Origin: Jimgerdemannia flammicorona
Lineage: Eukaryota; Mucoromycota; Endogonomycetes; Endogonales; Endogonaceae
Length of the DNA: 32,582 nucleotides
Reading direction: 5' to 3'
Assembly: GCA_003990745.1 (NCBI GenBank)
Contig: RBNI01000367.1
Span: 1 to 32,582, forward strand
A program made the translations under genes and the position numbers. Positions 20,190 through 31,170 of this stretch are shown piece by piece (position 1 is the stretch's first letter; each line of letters begins with the position of its first letter). The notes beneath the pieces are model-generated. The model searched no databases and was not told the origin of the DNA. It was given only the letters and a program-made list of their open reading frames with translations.

Positions 20190-21330
20190 ATATATAGAAT
20201 ATACCTCTATTCTGATTTTTATCAGGTTTGATAGTATTTGTATTATATTGCTCTTTGTTATTACATTTCTTTCTACTGCTCTCACATTATCAATACTGGC
20301 TTCCATATTTATTTTGTATATATCTATACTTACTATAGTATAGTAGTTTCTGTTAAATCTTTCACATTTTTGGTCTTATTGGTACTTCTTTTCTCATCTA
20401 TATGATTCATAGAATACTTTCTCATCATCCTCATTACTACTATTTCCTTAATATATTTCTTTATTGATAAGGCTTATTGTTATATAGGTATAGTCTACAA
20501 GTTTGCTGCTCTCATATATCTACTACTATAATATTATATCTTAGAGAGACCTCTTGTAAGGACTAGAATCTTATCTTTGTTGCTGATATACTCTGCTAGC
20601 ATACTTAAAGAATTCACCTGATTTACTAGATTATTAATACAATTGATATATTCACAGATACTCTTCTTGAGTTTCATTAATAGACTAAATAGCTGAGATT
20701 TCTAATGAAATCAATTTAATGAGGATATATATACAAGATAATTATATAGAATCTGTCATATATTATAAGCTATTATAGTATATATTATAAGCTTCATTTG
20801 CTGGTTTAATAATATAAATACAATCTCTTGTAATGCTTAATAATTATTTGTAATATCATAATCTTAAATCTGTATCTGCAGTTTTATATACTTTACCAAG
20901 TCACATTCTTTTAGAAAATTACTCATATAGAACATTTAAATAGTATAGTCCTTGCTATCAAAGATAGGAATTAACCTCTTAACTATATTTATATTTGCTA
21001 TGGAAACTATAACTATTATATCTATTTTGGGGATACCTATACTCAGTATACTTATACTGATTCCTTAGTTTGTCTATATTGACATCTTGATATAAATTAG
21101 TATATAGTTTTAGAGAGATATTTCTTATTAGTTACTAAGTGAGACTTATAATCTTTATTATAACTAAGTTAGAGTATAGAGTAGGAGAAGAGAAGAAAGC
21201 TGTTTATTATTCTAGATATGTAGTATATATTTAAGTATTAAGTAATGTAACTCAAAGATAATATAGTTATTAACCACATTATTAAGATATCAAAATAATA
21301 GAAATTTCAATAGTCTCTATTGTTACTTTT
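20190..21330. other. AT-rich, CpG-free DNA without a recognisable gene
   Basis: T/C-rich on the plus strand with many stops in all frames. I saw no RT, integrase, gag or LTR similarity. It lies between the LTR of copy 2 and the gag of copy 3, so it may be heavily mutated pol sequence or an unrelated relic. Confidence 0.45.
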
Positions 21331-22885
21331 TTTTATAAACTTCTACTGAGTAGACTTCAGTCTTCTTATACTGGATTATATTCTTTCAATTTGATATTTC
21401 TGGATCTCTTTGATTATCTCTTCTGTTATCATATTCTGTAGTATATGTAGTTTCCAAACTATCTATAGTTATAGTATTAGATTTGAGTTCTGGCTCAAGG
21501 TGGATAATTTTCTTCTTTTTATAGTAGATAACTCTTATCTTTTTGAGATAAGTAGTCAAGGTTTCTTTGTAGTATATAACCTCTATTGTCCTATAGATGA
21601 CTAATATAGTAGCCTTTTAATTTATCTAATCAATCACTCTAGTTTAAAGCTAAGCTCTTAGATTTTATTTTTATCTTTCTTCTATTTCTTTATAGATTTC
21701 TTTTCTCTTAAGTATCTTTAGAGAATTCCTTAAAGGACCTGTATTAAAAGGTCCTTCTTATCTTCTTTCTTATTATTATTTTAGATAGTTTCTTGCTTAA
21801 TATCAAAGTATTCTTAGGCTATATCTACTTATTCATCTAATCTCTTAATATCAAAAATGCAGATATGCTAGATAATATTAGAAGAAATTTTATTCATAAA
21901 GGTCATTAGACCAATGACATCTTAATTAGTGATACTGAATTCAGCAGAATATATTCTCTTCTGAATTCTTATAAAAAATACTTATAAAGATTTTCTAAAG
22001 TTCACCTTCATATTTATAATAGATTATTAAGCTTTGTGGTGAATTTTAGTGCTTATATACTTTTTAATAAACTAGTGAAAGATGGTTTTATACTAATCTA
22101 TATAGTAGGTTATAGTAGCTAAGACTTATTTCAGATTATTTAATATTCTAGTAAAGATTTCTTTAATCAGCTCTCTCATCTATACCTTGAAGATAGTAAT
22201 TTATCTTTTGAGAATAAGGTCATTTAGAGCTATAATTCCTTCAAGAGTATGTATCTAGAAACTCTCTTAGGTCTTCTTCTAAGTACTCTGTAAATATAAG
22301 AAGTAATACTATATATTATTTTATCATTACTGTCTTCTAGTTCTTACTCAGTTTTTAATTTTATTTCTATTACTATTTCTGTAGGTGTGTTGAATCTAGT
22401 TAAGCTACTGAGAGTTGAAAGATAGATACTTGGTCTCTAAAATATGAGTGCAATTCTCAATATTCTTAAGAGTATTTTGCTTAGGAGGTCTGCTGATCTA
22501 GATAAGAGTGAGATGGGTGAAACTTCTATAGAGAACAAAATTTTAAACAAAGAGATCTATATTATCTGATTGGTTAGACTATATTAGATCTCTTAGTAAT
22601 AAGTCTGTTAATGCTTTTGATATATTTATAAGCTATAATCTTGATAACTAGACTAGTGGTGGTTGAGAATTTTGTATTATATTAACTTTCTCTTGAGATT
22701 CTTCTGATAGTTAGTAGTTGATAAGTCTTGAGATAATTACTTCTCTTTTAGTCTAAATACTACTAATGATTTATTCTTTTATAGTAGTAGAGATTAGTAC
22801 CATATCAAATGTATTTAGTTTAACTTTTTGATTTTTATAAGCTAAAAAGTTATATAGATTTTGATAATCTTTCCAGTTGAGCCTT
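21331..22885 (-). pseudogene. gag of gypsy copy 3 (heavily degraded)
   Basis: It aligns with 17330-18880 along its length, for example at 21950-22030 against 17945-18025. The knuckle near 21440 reads YYNYR.FGNY...Y, where the three Tyr fit Cys codons TGT or TGC turned to TAT or TAC, so the ancestor was probably CYNC...C. CpG is absent and stops are denser than in copy 2. Confidence 0.72.
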
Positions 22886-22889
22886 CAAA

Positions 22890-23695
22890 TATAATATACT
22901 GGCTCAATGGAGGCAAATTACAAGATTGGAATAGCTATGTAAATTGGCTTAAGCTCTTAGTTACTTTGTCAAAAAGTAACAAAATGTTCAAGTTTTTCTA
23001 ATTTATATAATGTAGATGATTTTGATAAATTCCTTAATAGGTACAGATTCTATATAATATAGTATATTTGGTAGATTTCTCTAAATAGTAGCTAAGTTCT
23101 TCACTTGAACTTGGGTGGTAAATCTTCTGGCTTTATCTGGCAAATAGATCAAAATGTAGCAGACTTCTCTTCTGGCTTAATCTGATAAGCAGATCAAAAT
23201 TAGCAGACTTCTTTATATTGAAAAGTAGACCAGAGTGAAAAAGGAAATAAAGCTTACAATCTTCTTAATAGTGACTTTAAAGCAGACATTTCTCCTAAGT
23301 ATTGCAATCCTTTCCTTAGATCAAGTGACTCTTAGTAGCCATATCCCTTGAAGTGTATTATAGGCAGACTTGTCTTTTGCTTTTTCTTTGACTTTTCAGA
23401 CTGAGGTTTATTCACTCAAATCTCTAGGGTATTTTATACAAGTTTGGTTGCTATTTGGATAATTATAGAATATGCAGTAAGGCTAATTTAGGGAAGGTAT
23501 GATCACTTATTCCCATGTGGAATGGGTGTTCCGTGGAACAGGTGTTCCACTTGGAAAGAGTGTTCCACTTGGAGATCAACATACCCAATTTGGTGCATCT
23601 GGTTATTTATACGCATGTGGATAACTATGTGGGGTAACTATGCTAAGTGTTCTTTTGCATGTCGTCTAGCTATGCTATAGTATTCGCTTGTCACA
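22890..23695 (-). repeat. 5' LTR of gypsy copy 3
   Basis: In the element sense it starts TGTGACAAGCG at 23695, directly beside the CpG-bearing segment, and ends TATTATA at 22890 next to a primer-site-like sequence. It aligns with the LTR of copy 2 but lacks about 500 bp. Its outer 180 bp retain several CpGs (for example near 23531, 23613, 23663 and 23685), whereas the rest has none. Confidence 0.7.
23510..23577. repeat. Four palindromic TTCC-N(2-5)-GGAA units in the LTR
   Basis: Four tandem units of 16-18 bp each contain TTCC and GGA(A/G) as inverted halves: TTCCCATGTGGAA, TTCCGTGGAA, TTCCACTTGGAA and TTCCACTTGGAG. The second sits in TGTTCCGTGGAACA, a near-perfect dyad. The array holds the same place as the 19-bp array of copy 2. 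Confidence 0.75.
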
Positions 23696-24319
23696 ATATG
23701 TCGGCATGGGACGTGGTTTTTTGTCTTGCCAATGTCCCACTCTCCAGAATTATTGTCTGGCCCTCTATCAGCAGCAACTAAATCGCTGTTTTATTTTGTA
23801 CGTCTTTCTCCGTACACCGTAGGATTCTCCAATGGAAATGCACGAATCACGGAACCCTCTCCTTTCTGCATGTATTTCTTGCGCCATCAGATTCAGGAAG
23901 GGTCCTACAACTCAGCTATATGTGTTGCGTTTCCGGTTATGCCAGAATATAGGTTAAGGTGTCTCGTCCAAATTCGATCGCCGTCGGATCAGCAGCACCG
24001 AGATCACCCAATTACCAATCGTGCGCGCTCAGAATATGTGAAGGTGCGATGGGTTGGGCTTATGCAGGGTGTGTTTTTATTATTTTGGCACGTGGTGACT
24101 CACACTTGAAAAATTATAGTAATAATAGTAATAATTATAAACTAGTCAACTTAACCCTTGCAGACATTGCCAATACCAGGATTGCCTTTAGGTGGGATAT
24201 TTTATGGTAATGTATATATCAATTCTTGGACAGCCCGCCAGGTCTTGGGGAACAAAAAGGAAGGGAATGGGCCAGTGCTCGGGCTGCGTAGATCAATTCT
24301 CCACGGGCGAGTCCCTAGA

Positions 24320-24366
<47 letters not shown>

Positions 24367-24565
24367 AGGGGTTAGCAATGAAGGTTGGGTGATGTGGCAG
24401 CAACGCTAGCCCATTCATTCGGGGTTTTGCTGTCCTGATTCCCTTCTTTACATGGATTATATAAGAAGGAGCACAGCGGATTAAGTCTGGGGCCGGATTT
24501 GTGTGTTGTCGCTCTGATGGTATGAGGGAATGAGAGGGTGAGACTGTAGATAGTACAAGTTTCAT
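23696..24565. other. CpG-bearing, probably unique host segment
   Basis: Base composition is balanced, with many CpGs, in sharp contrast to both flanks, as expected if RIP spared single-copy DNA. It begins where the LTR of copy 3 ends and stops where integrase-like gypsy sequence starts. A 127-codon open frame (23726-24109, plus) starts with TTG and shows no known domain. A 44-A tract lies at 24321. Confidence 0.55.
24321..24364 (+). repeat. 44-A homopolymer tract
   Basis: 44 consecutive A residues follow GTCCCTAGAC. It could be a retroposon tail, but no TSD was found around it. Confidence 0.9.
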
Positions 24566-24589
24566 TCCAAGATATGTATGTAGAGCTTT

Positions 24590-25120
24590 TCAAAAATAGC
24601 TAGTGAATTTCAGATCTCAGTCACTAATAATGATCTTAGAAAGACCATGATAGTAGAAGATGTTGTCAAATAAGAGTATAGCAATTTTAGGTACTGTTAC
24701 AGTTATAGTAGTAGGTATGAAGTGGGCTTATTTGCTAAGGTAATCTATGAAGACAATAATTATATCTTTCCCAGGCTTTGTTTGAGGTAGTTGTATAATA
24801 AAGTCTATAGAGATTTATTCTCAATTAGCAGATGGTACTGGAATAGGGTAGAGTAACTCAGGTTTTACTAGAGTTAATGACTTGTTATATTGGTAGATAT
24901 TATAGGAAGTAATATAAGTCTTTAACTGATCTGCTATATAGGGCCAATGGAAGTTTCAAAAAATAACTTCATAACATTTGTCAAATCCTAGATATCCAGC
25001 TAGAGTGGCATTATGATATTCAAACAAAATAGCCCTTCAGAGGTCTTAATTATTAGAAATATTCAATCTATTCTTATAATATATAGCATTATTCTTCAAT
25101 TGATATTAATGATACTTGGA
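24590..25120 (-). pseudogene. Integrase of the minus-strand gypsy (degraded)
   Basis: The reverse complement of about 24720-24840 gives SIDFIIQLPQTKPGKDIII and then a IDYLSKYAHFIPT segment, the start of the DDE catalytic core with its first Asp (SIDF). The N-terminal zinc-binding part should lie at about 24900-25120 but cannot be read clearly. The fragment stops at the CpG-bearing segment, so the rest of the core is missing. Confidence 0.75.
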
Positions 25121-25399
25121 GTGATTGTCAATATCATTACTACTTAGAATTTCTCAAAGTGCTTGAGCTTCTTTATCATCAGTATATGCTATAATAATTT
25201 GTTCTATGATAGAGTTGGTAACCAAGGTGAGAGTTTGTATGACTTCTTCAATTAGTGATCTGGAGATTGCATTGGCAATGATATTTTCCTTGCCAGAGTA
25301 TTATTGGATTTTATAGTCAAAATTGGTAAGGACTTTCATCCATCTGGCTTACTTTCAGAAAAGAGTAGCCTGGGTCTTGATATTGATTAATAATTTGTA

Positions 25400-25640
25400 G
25401 TCTGTCAATATAGTGAAGTATACTTCTTTGAGATATAAGTGTTATTTGATCAGAGTATCTATAATGATTAACATTTCCTTCTCATGAGTTGCATAGTTGA
25501 TTTTGACATTATTGAACTTATAAGAATAATAGGCTATAGAGTATTCTTCTAATATAAGTACTGTTCCAAGAGCTAGATTAGAGACATTAGTAGTAACTTT
25601 ATAGGATAGAGCAGAATTTGCCATTTAAAGTACTGAGGTA
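25400..25640 (-). pseudogene. RNase H of the minus-strand gypsy
   Basis: An open stretch (25624-25442) has the order expected for gypsy RNase H: ALGTVLILEE, IAYYSYKFN, and NYATHEKEMLIIIDTL, matching the family's NYxxHEKELLAIV motif. It lies between RT and integrase. Confidence 0.8.
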
Positions 25641-25699
25641 GTTATTGGAGCATTTTTCAGAGCTTGAAAGACTGTGTCTTTTTTGAGTCTCTATTTCAC

Positions 25700-26700
25700 A
25701 AAGTTGTTGAAGTCTTTTTTTTACTTTGTAGTCTAGAGCTGTTCTTCTTTTTTGCTATACTTGATCAGTTAAGTAAGAGTAGTAGCAATCTTGACAAGTT
25801 TGCAACAAATTACTGGTAATAGTTTGCTAGTCCTAGAAATGACTAAAGATCTTTCAGCTTCTTGGGTCTAGGCTATTTCTTGATTATAGAGATTTTGCTG
25901 GAGTCTACTTTGATTCCATTGAGTATAATGATATATTCAAGAAATAAATTTCTTTCAGGAGAAATTTGCATTTACTGAGCTTTGCAAAGAAACAGTTTAC
26001 TTGAAGCTTTAGTAGTACTAGTTTAAGATATTTAAGCTATTCCTCAAGAGTTTTGCTGAAGACCAGGATGTTATCAATATAGATAATAATAAATATGTCT
26101 AGGTATAAGTATAGAATAGTATTCATCAGAGTCTAGAAGATTGCAGGAATATTAGTTAAGCCAAAAGGCATAACCAAGAACTCAAAATATCTATAGCATA
26201 TTCAGAAGGCAGTTTTGTAGATATCTTTTTCTTTTATAATAATTTGTCAGTAGTCATTTTGTAGGTTAAAAGAGCTTGTGAATTGTGGGTTAGTAAGCCT
26301 ATTGAATATTTCATTGATTTGGAGTAGTAGAAAATAGTTCTTGATAGTCTGCTCATAGAGGTCTCAGTAATTAATTCATATTTATAGATTTACTTCTTTC
26401 TTAATAATAAAGAAAACTGGTATACTATATAACAATATATTAGGTCTAATGAATTCTTATTCTAGAAGTTCATCAATTTCTTTCTTAAGTATATTAATTT
26501 CTCTAGGAGATATATGATAGATTGACTTAAAGGCTAACTTGACATCTGGGATAATCTTGATTGTATAGTCTACTGCTTATTTAGGTGATAGACCTTTTGG
26601 AAGTTTCTTTGGGAATATGTCTTAGAATTTCTAAAGTAAGAATCTAATATGACTGTCAACTTTGAAATAGTCTTTCTTAAGGTTTTCAGGTTCTTCTTTA
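25700..26700 (-). pseudogene. Reverse transcriptase of the minus-strand gypsy
   Basis: Minus-strand motifs in order are FPKKLPKGLSPK and a VDYTIKIIPD segment (about 26590-26550), SPREINILKKEIDELLE with EFIRPN, FEFLVMPFGLTNIPAIFQ (about 26160), and the catalytic box YIDN followed by ILVFSKTLEE (about 26070). As in copies 1 and 2, the second Asp of YIDD is Asn. Confidence 0.83.
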
Positions 26701-26859
26701 GATAGTTATGTATATAAAGATAGCAAAGAGAGGGCATTTCTTGGCTAATTTCTTGAGTTGTAGTTTGTTGATATGAGTTGAACAGCAGACATCTATGTAG
26801 TCAGAATAACAGAAGTAGTATAAAATAAGATGATAAATCTCACTCTGAATATACTCATA

Positions 26860-28874
26860 AAGAGTGCAATAGAGATAATTGGAATAATAGTCAGGAAACT
26901 GTTGGGAATAGGGAAACTTAGATTAAACAATAGTTAAGAAAGAGGAAAGAGAAATAGAAAGGTCCAAAAGAAGATACTGGTTATACTGAGTATCTAAGAA
27001 ATAGAATGATGGAGAGGGTAGATATTATAAAACATACTAGAGATATCAATATCTGGAATAGCAAGAATAATAAAGTCATTAATATAGTGGTGAAAGAAAT
27101 ATTCCCAACTCAGAAGGCAATAGTAAGTAGTATATAGGATTATAAATTATATAAAGTTCATGGGTCAAGCCAATAAGATTTGTAAGGGTAGAGATATAAC
27201 TTATTTTCAGAAGTCTGATAAAAAGAGCTAATGGCCAACTCAAAATAATAAGAGTAGCAGACAAGAAGCATAAGCTCAATAATCAAAGCCAATGCAACTA
27301 GAGAATTCAGAGGAAAAATAATAGAACCCAGAAAGTGAAGATAATCATTAATCTTATCAAAATGAATAGTAGTATAGAGGAAAGAGAAATTACCAGAGAT
27401 TAAGTAGGAAAAATGATAAATGGATACAATGGTGGAATAAAGAAGTATGAGCTCCTAAGTGTCATGAAGAATTATATACTCAGGCCCAAGATGGTATTGT
27501 AAAAGTACTATCCAAGAGAGAAAGAAACAGAATAACTATTTCAAAATCTCAGTAGTCAGTAAGCAATAGATAGCCATAATCAGATGTTAAGCCAAAACAG
27601 ACTTATGAACTTTAGGAAGAGTATAAAAAACCAGGAGATAAATATCCAGCAAGAATAAAGAGTCCTGGAAGAAGTGAAAAATGAGAGACATAAACAGAGA
27701 ATTCAAAAGTGAGGCCACATGAGCCAATTCAACCTAAAGAAGAGAGAGTACCTGGTTCAATCTAAAAGCATAAGACTTATAAGCCAAAGCACAAAGGAGG
27801 GCAGTAAGGCCACTAAGATAAAGTAAATATAGAATGAGAGCAAAGCCTTAGTTCTTATCAGTGACTATGAGCTAATGTAAAGGCAATTGCTTGACCAATT
27901 TAAGTACAGTATATATGATATGACCTGAAATCAAGCAAGAGTGAGCATGATCAGAAGAGGTCAGCAAGTGAGCTATGTCAAGAAATATGTAGTTTGAAGA
28001 GACATTGGTAGAGAGAACCCACTTACTGGAAATGAAATAGCAAGAGAGTAACTCAGTATGATCTTTAAGAAGATGGCAAGATTAAGAGTATAACAGAAGT
28101 ACTTAAGACAAATCAGGTCAACAAAGAAAAATTGAGAATGAGTTACTGGAAAGACAAAGTAAGGACCCATAGAAAGTGTAAAAGTTAAAGTAGAGAAAGG
28201 GAGCAGTCAGTCCAAGAGAAAGGAGGAGACAAAAGGGCACTAGAAAAAGAATAAACCTGAAAGTTCAGAACAAGTAACTGAGAAAGATAAAGGGGGATAA
28301 CATAAGGAATTGCTCAGAGTATACCAGAAGTAACAATGGGATCCAAGAAAAGATAGAGATACTAGAGGAGAACTAAGCTGGGAGGAAGTTTAAGAGCAAG
28401 AGAACTTCTCCTTCTCTTGAACTTTTTTTGAGAGAGGTAAGCTGAATGACTATGAGCAGATCCTATCTGAATATCAGATCTTATAGCTATAGGTCTTTAT
28501 GCAATCTTTGTACTCAGAGGCTCATGAAGAGTGGGACCCAGAGGAGGCAGTAGATAAAGAGGAGGAGGAGCAGAAGTACAATAATATCTTAGAGGATAAG
28601 GAGGGAGCAGCAGAAGTAGCTGAAGGAGAAATATCACTATGAGGGCAGATGACTTTGGCAGGATACTAGTAGGCCCAATAGAGGTAACCAGAGTAGATAA
28701 AGCATAACCAGGAGACTGCAGGGTAGACACCAAGGAGGTGACTATGTTTGAGGGCAGATAGATACTTTGTTATAGATAAGAGAGAGTAAGAAGAGGTCAA
28801 AGAAGTCTTAAAGAGAGAGGCTGAGAATTTGGCCCCCTTGGTAGTAGTAGTGATGAATAAACAAACCTCTATAT
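26860..28874. other. CpG-free relic DNA, unassigned
   Basis: The plus strand is A/G-rich and the minus strand gives long hydrophobic-looking frames that follow from its T/C bias. Its place upstream of a gypsy RT suggests degraded protease and gag of that element, but I could not find a DTGA motif or a zinc knuckle. A YINDFIIL word near 27075 resembles an RT box but has no supporting motifs. Confidence 0.4.
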
Positions 28875-29019
28875 ATATTCTTTCTCTAGTAACATTCAGA
28901 TTATACAACTTTCTGACAATACTCACAACATAGTTTTTGGAGAAAAGATACTAGTAATATAGTGAGTAACAAGTGTTCTGAGGTATATACTGGGCAGGGG
29001 AGCCCAAGTGCTTTTGACT

Positions 29020-29036
29020 GACAATATGTGGGAAGG
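29020..29036. repeat. Left TSD of the micro-insertion
   Basis: GACAATATGTGGGAAGG is repeated at 29055-29071 with a single G-to-A difference. Copy A has only one equivalent of this sequence. Confidence 0.8.
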
Positions 29037-29054
29037 TCTATTAAAAAAAAAAAA
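29037..29054 (+). mobile_element. 18-bp micro-retroposition (TCTATT plus 12 A)
   Basis: Relative to copy A, copy B has TCTATT followed by 12 A inserted inside a duplicated 17-mer. A poly(A)-ended insert plus TSD indicates target-primed reverse transcription that copied almost only the tail. Confidence 0.72.
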
Positions 29055-29071
29055 GACAATATGTAGGAAGG
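29055..29071. repeat. Right TSD of the micro-insertion
   Basis: GACAATATGTAGGAAGG directly follows the 12 A; one mismatch to 29020-29036. Confidence 0.8.
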
Positions 29072-31170
29072 GGCCCTGACTTAGAAGGAAGCATAAGAGA
29101 CTTACTAGCAGGAGGATATGGTAGGAGAAGGAGCAGTGTTGGAGGATAGGGGATCAGGAGGGTGAGCTTTGCAGATAAGGTGAAGGGGTGACAGCCAGTG
29201 GCTGGACTGGAGGGTTGGCTGAGAAGTAGCAAGAAGACAGTGATGAATGCAGAGCAGCAGCTATAGGGGGGAGTCTCTCTGGGGGGCCAGAGTAGTGGGG
29301 CTGGCAGTATAGTGGCTGGGGGGGTAACTGCTGATGGGAGCATGATGGGTAATCTGAAAAAAAATCTATATGAGACTACTGATGGTAGACTAAGTTGTGG
29401 GAAGGGCACAAGGCCTAGTGATCTGGCTGATAATATAATAGGCCTAGTAGTGGCCCCATTACTCAAGAAGTCGATCTCAGAGTTCATGGCTATCTTGTGT
29501 TTCTGGGGCTTGGTAGTGATGACAAAAATAGTCCTGGGGCTGATCATGAAGCAGATGGATGGTATGGTATCTATTAAGTTTCTGAGGGGCCTGGAAGGAG
29601 TAGAAGTAGGCTTTGAGAAGGCTGGGCCATTGGAGGACATGCTGAAGACTAGGTTGATGATTGGGGAGGTGTGTATCCTAATGATATACTGTTTGAGGTG
29701 GGACCCCAGGGTGGTACAGCTCTTGGTAAAAGGGATTCCTATGGTAACTACTGTGGAGATAAGAAGGAGAGTTGAGGAAGTCATGGCTGAGTATAGGGAG
29801 GTGATCAATGTCAGGTTCAGGGTTTGGGAAGGGACCTTCTTCTAGACAGGAGATATTGATATTCAGATTCAGTTGGCAGGGAGAGAGGCTACTGAGAAAG
29901 CTCATGATTGGCCTTCCATGATGGTGTGGGGAACCTTTATATATAAGGTGATGAGGGTGAAGAGGAGTGAGAAGGAGGAAGAGGACCTGCTGGAGACACT
30001 AGAGGAGCTGAGTGATATAGTAGAGTAGAGGGCAAAGGCTTGGAAGGCATATGTGGAGTCAATGCACTTAGAGATTATTGATGGGAAGCACATCCATATT
30101 GATAAGGGGCTGTGAGAGAGATCACAAGGATGCAAGAGGTAGAGAGAGTTATTGGCAAAACTAGGGAGTGAGGCAAAGAGGGCTACTAGTGATAGTGAGG
30201 ATACTGGAGGAGCCAAAGTGAGTGTCTGAGCCAGCAAAAGTAGAGAGAATATGGAAGTGGGTCTGGAGGAGACCAGGAAGGTACTGAGTAAGGACCTGTA
30301 TGAGAATGGTACATTTGAAGTCTGGGAGGATACCCCTCCTCCTCTTATTAGGCAGGGATCAGTTGTGAGAGGCCAGGTAGTAGAACATATGCTACAAACA
30401 AGCACCATTGGCCCGGGGACTCCTTTTTCGGACCCATTTTGCCTTTCAGGTTTTTAAGCCTGGAAGTCTTCTTATGCAAAAGACTACATACAGTCCAGAA
30501 TAAACCTGCATTTTGAATGTGGCCAGGTGGTAGAGGATATATCAATATACAGTGCCCAGCAAGTGCACTTTGGAGTTCCTGAGGTAGTGAAGGGGGGGTG
30601 GTGGTGGTTGGTAAGGAGGAACTAGTGGATGTCTCAGAGGAGGAATGAGATAAGACTGTAAGTATAGGGGCAGATACCCTGATGCTGGAGAGAGGATGGC
30701 CAGTGACTCTAGGGGGAAAGGAGGTGGGAAACCTACTTTGGATGTGTTGGATGATGAACAACTTTGTGGCAGAAGAGCTGGGAGAAGTAGACCTGAGAGT
30801 GATGAGTGATGAGCATTAGGCAAGGATCTTATATAGCAATAGAGTAGTAGAGACATTGAAGACAGAGATGCTTACAGTTTTTCTAGAGGAGAAAGGATAT
30901 GAGATTGATAAGAAGAGGGAGACCAAGCTAGCAGTGGCTACTGGTGAGCAGGCTGACTACTATTGGGCAGAGCATCATAGATTGCAGCTCTGACAGGAGG
31001 TCTATCTGGAGTATTATAAGGATTTTGAGAAAAAGGAGGATGGGGAAATGAATGAGCTACTGGTTAGATTGGAGACTAAGAGGGCTAAAGAGGAGGGGGT
31101 ATCTGCTGAACATAATCTAGACTTGGCACAGGAGGAGATACACATGGAGCAGTAGAGGATGTACTTGCTA

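Larger units (their letters stand above)
24566..26850 (-). mobile_element. Minus-strand Ty3/gypsy pol (RT-RNase H-integrase)
   Basis: From right to left the minus strand reads the linker before RT (FPKKLPKGLSP, about 26600), RT, RNase H and an integrase core that ends near 24590. It differs from the dUTPase family in wording, and no dUTPase lies upstream of its RT. Its integrase end matches 31940-32500. No LTR was found. CpG is nearly absent. Confidence 0.82.
28959..31155 (+). pseudogene. LINE copy B ORF1 relic
   Basis: The start codon position of copy A reads ATA here (28959-28961). The stretch at 29312-29845 is still open and matches copy A ORF1, including LLKKSIS, LRWDPRVVQLLVKGIP and VRFRVWEG. 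Further matches continue to the ORF1 end, where CAG TAG (31150-31155) coincides with the ORF1 stop of copy A. Multiple stops and frame changes occur elsewhere. Confidence 0.88.

Noticed and set aside
23696..23700. Five bases after the LTR end as a gypsy TSD
   Set aside because: The other end of the element is not identified, and AATAT also follows the LTR of copy 2, so the boundary itself is ambiguous.
23726..24109. 127-codon open frame in the CpG-bearing segment
   Set aside because: It starts with TTG, shows no known domain, and no intron or codon-bias evidence supports it.
24270..24320. Possible tRNA-like or SINE promoter before the 44-A tract
   Set aside because: Only a weak B-box-like word is present, the A box is poor, and its position at the 3' end does not suit a SINE.
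24158..24409. Open frames running through the poly(A) tract (poly-Lys or poly-Phe)
   Set aside because: They are artefacts of the 44-A homopolymer.
27060..27110. A YINDFIIL word resembling an RT catalytic box
   Set aside because: No upstream or downstream RT motifs accompany it, and the same element's real RT box is at about 26070.
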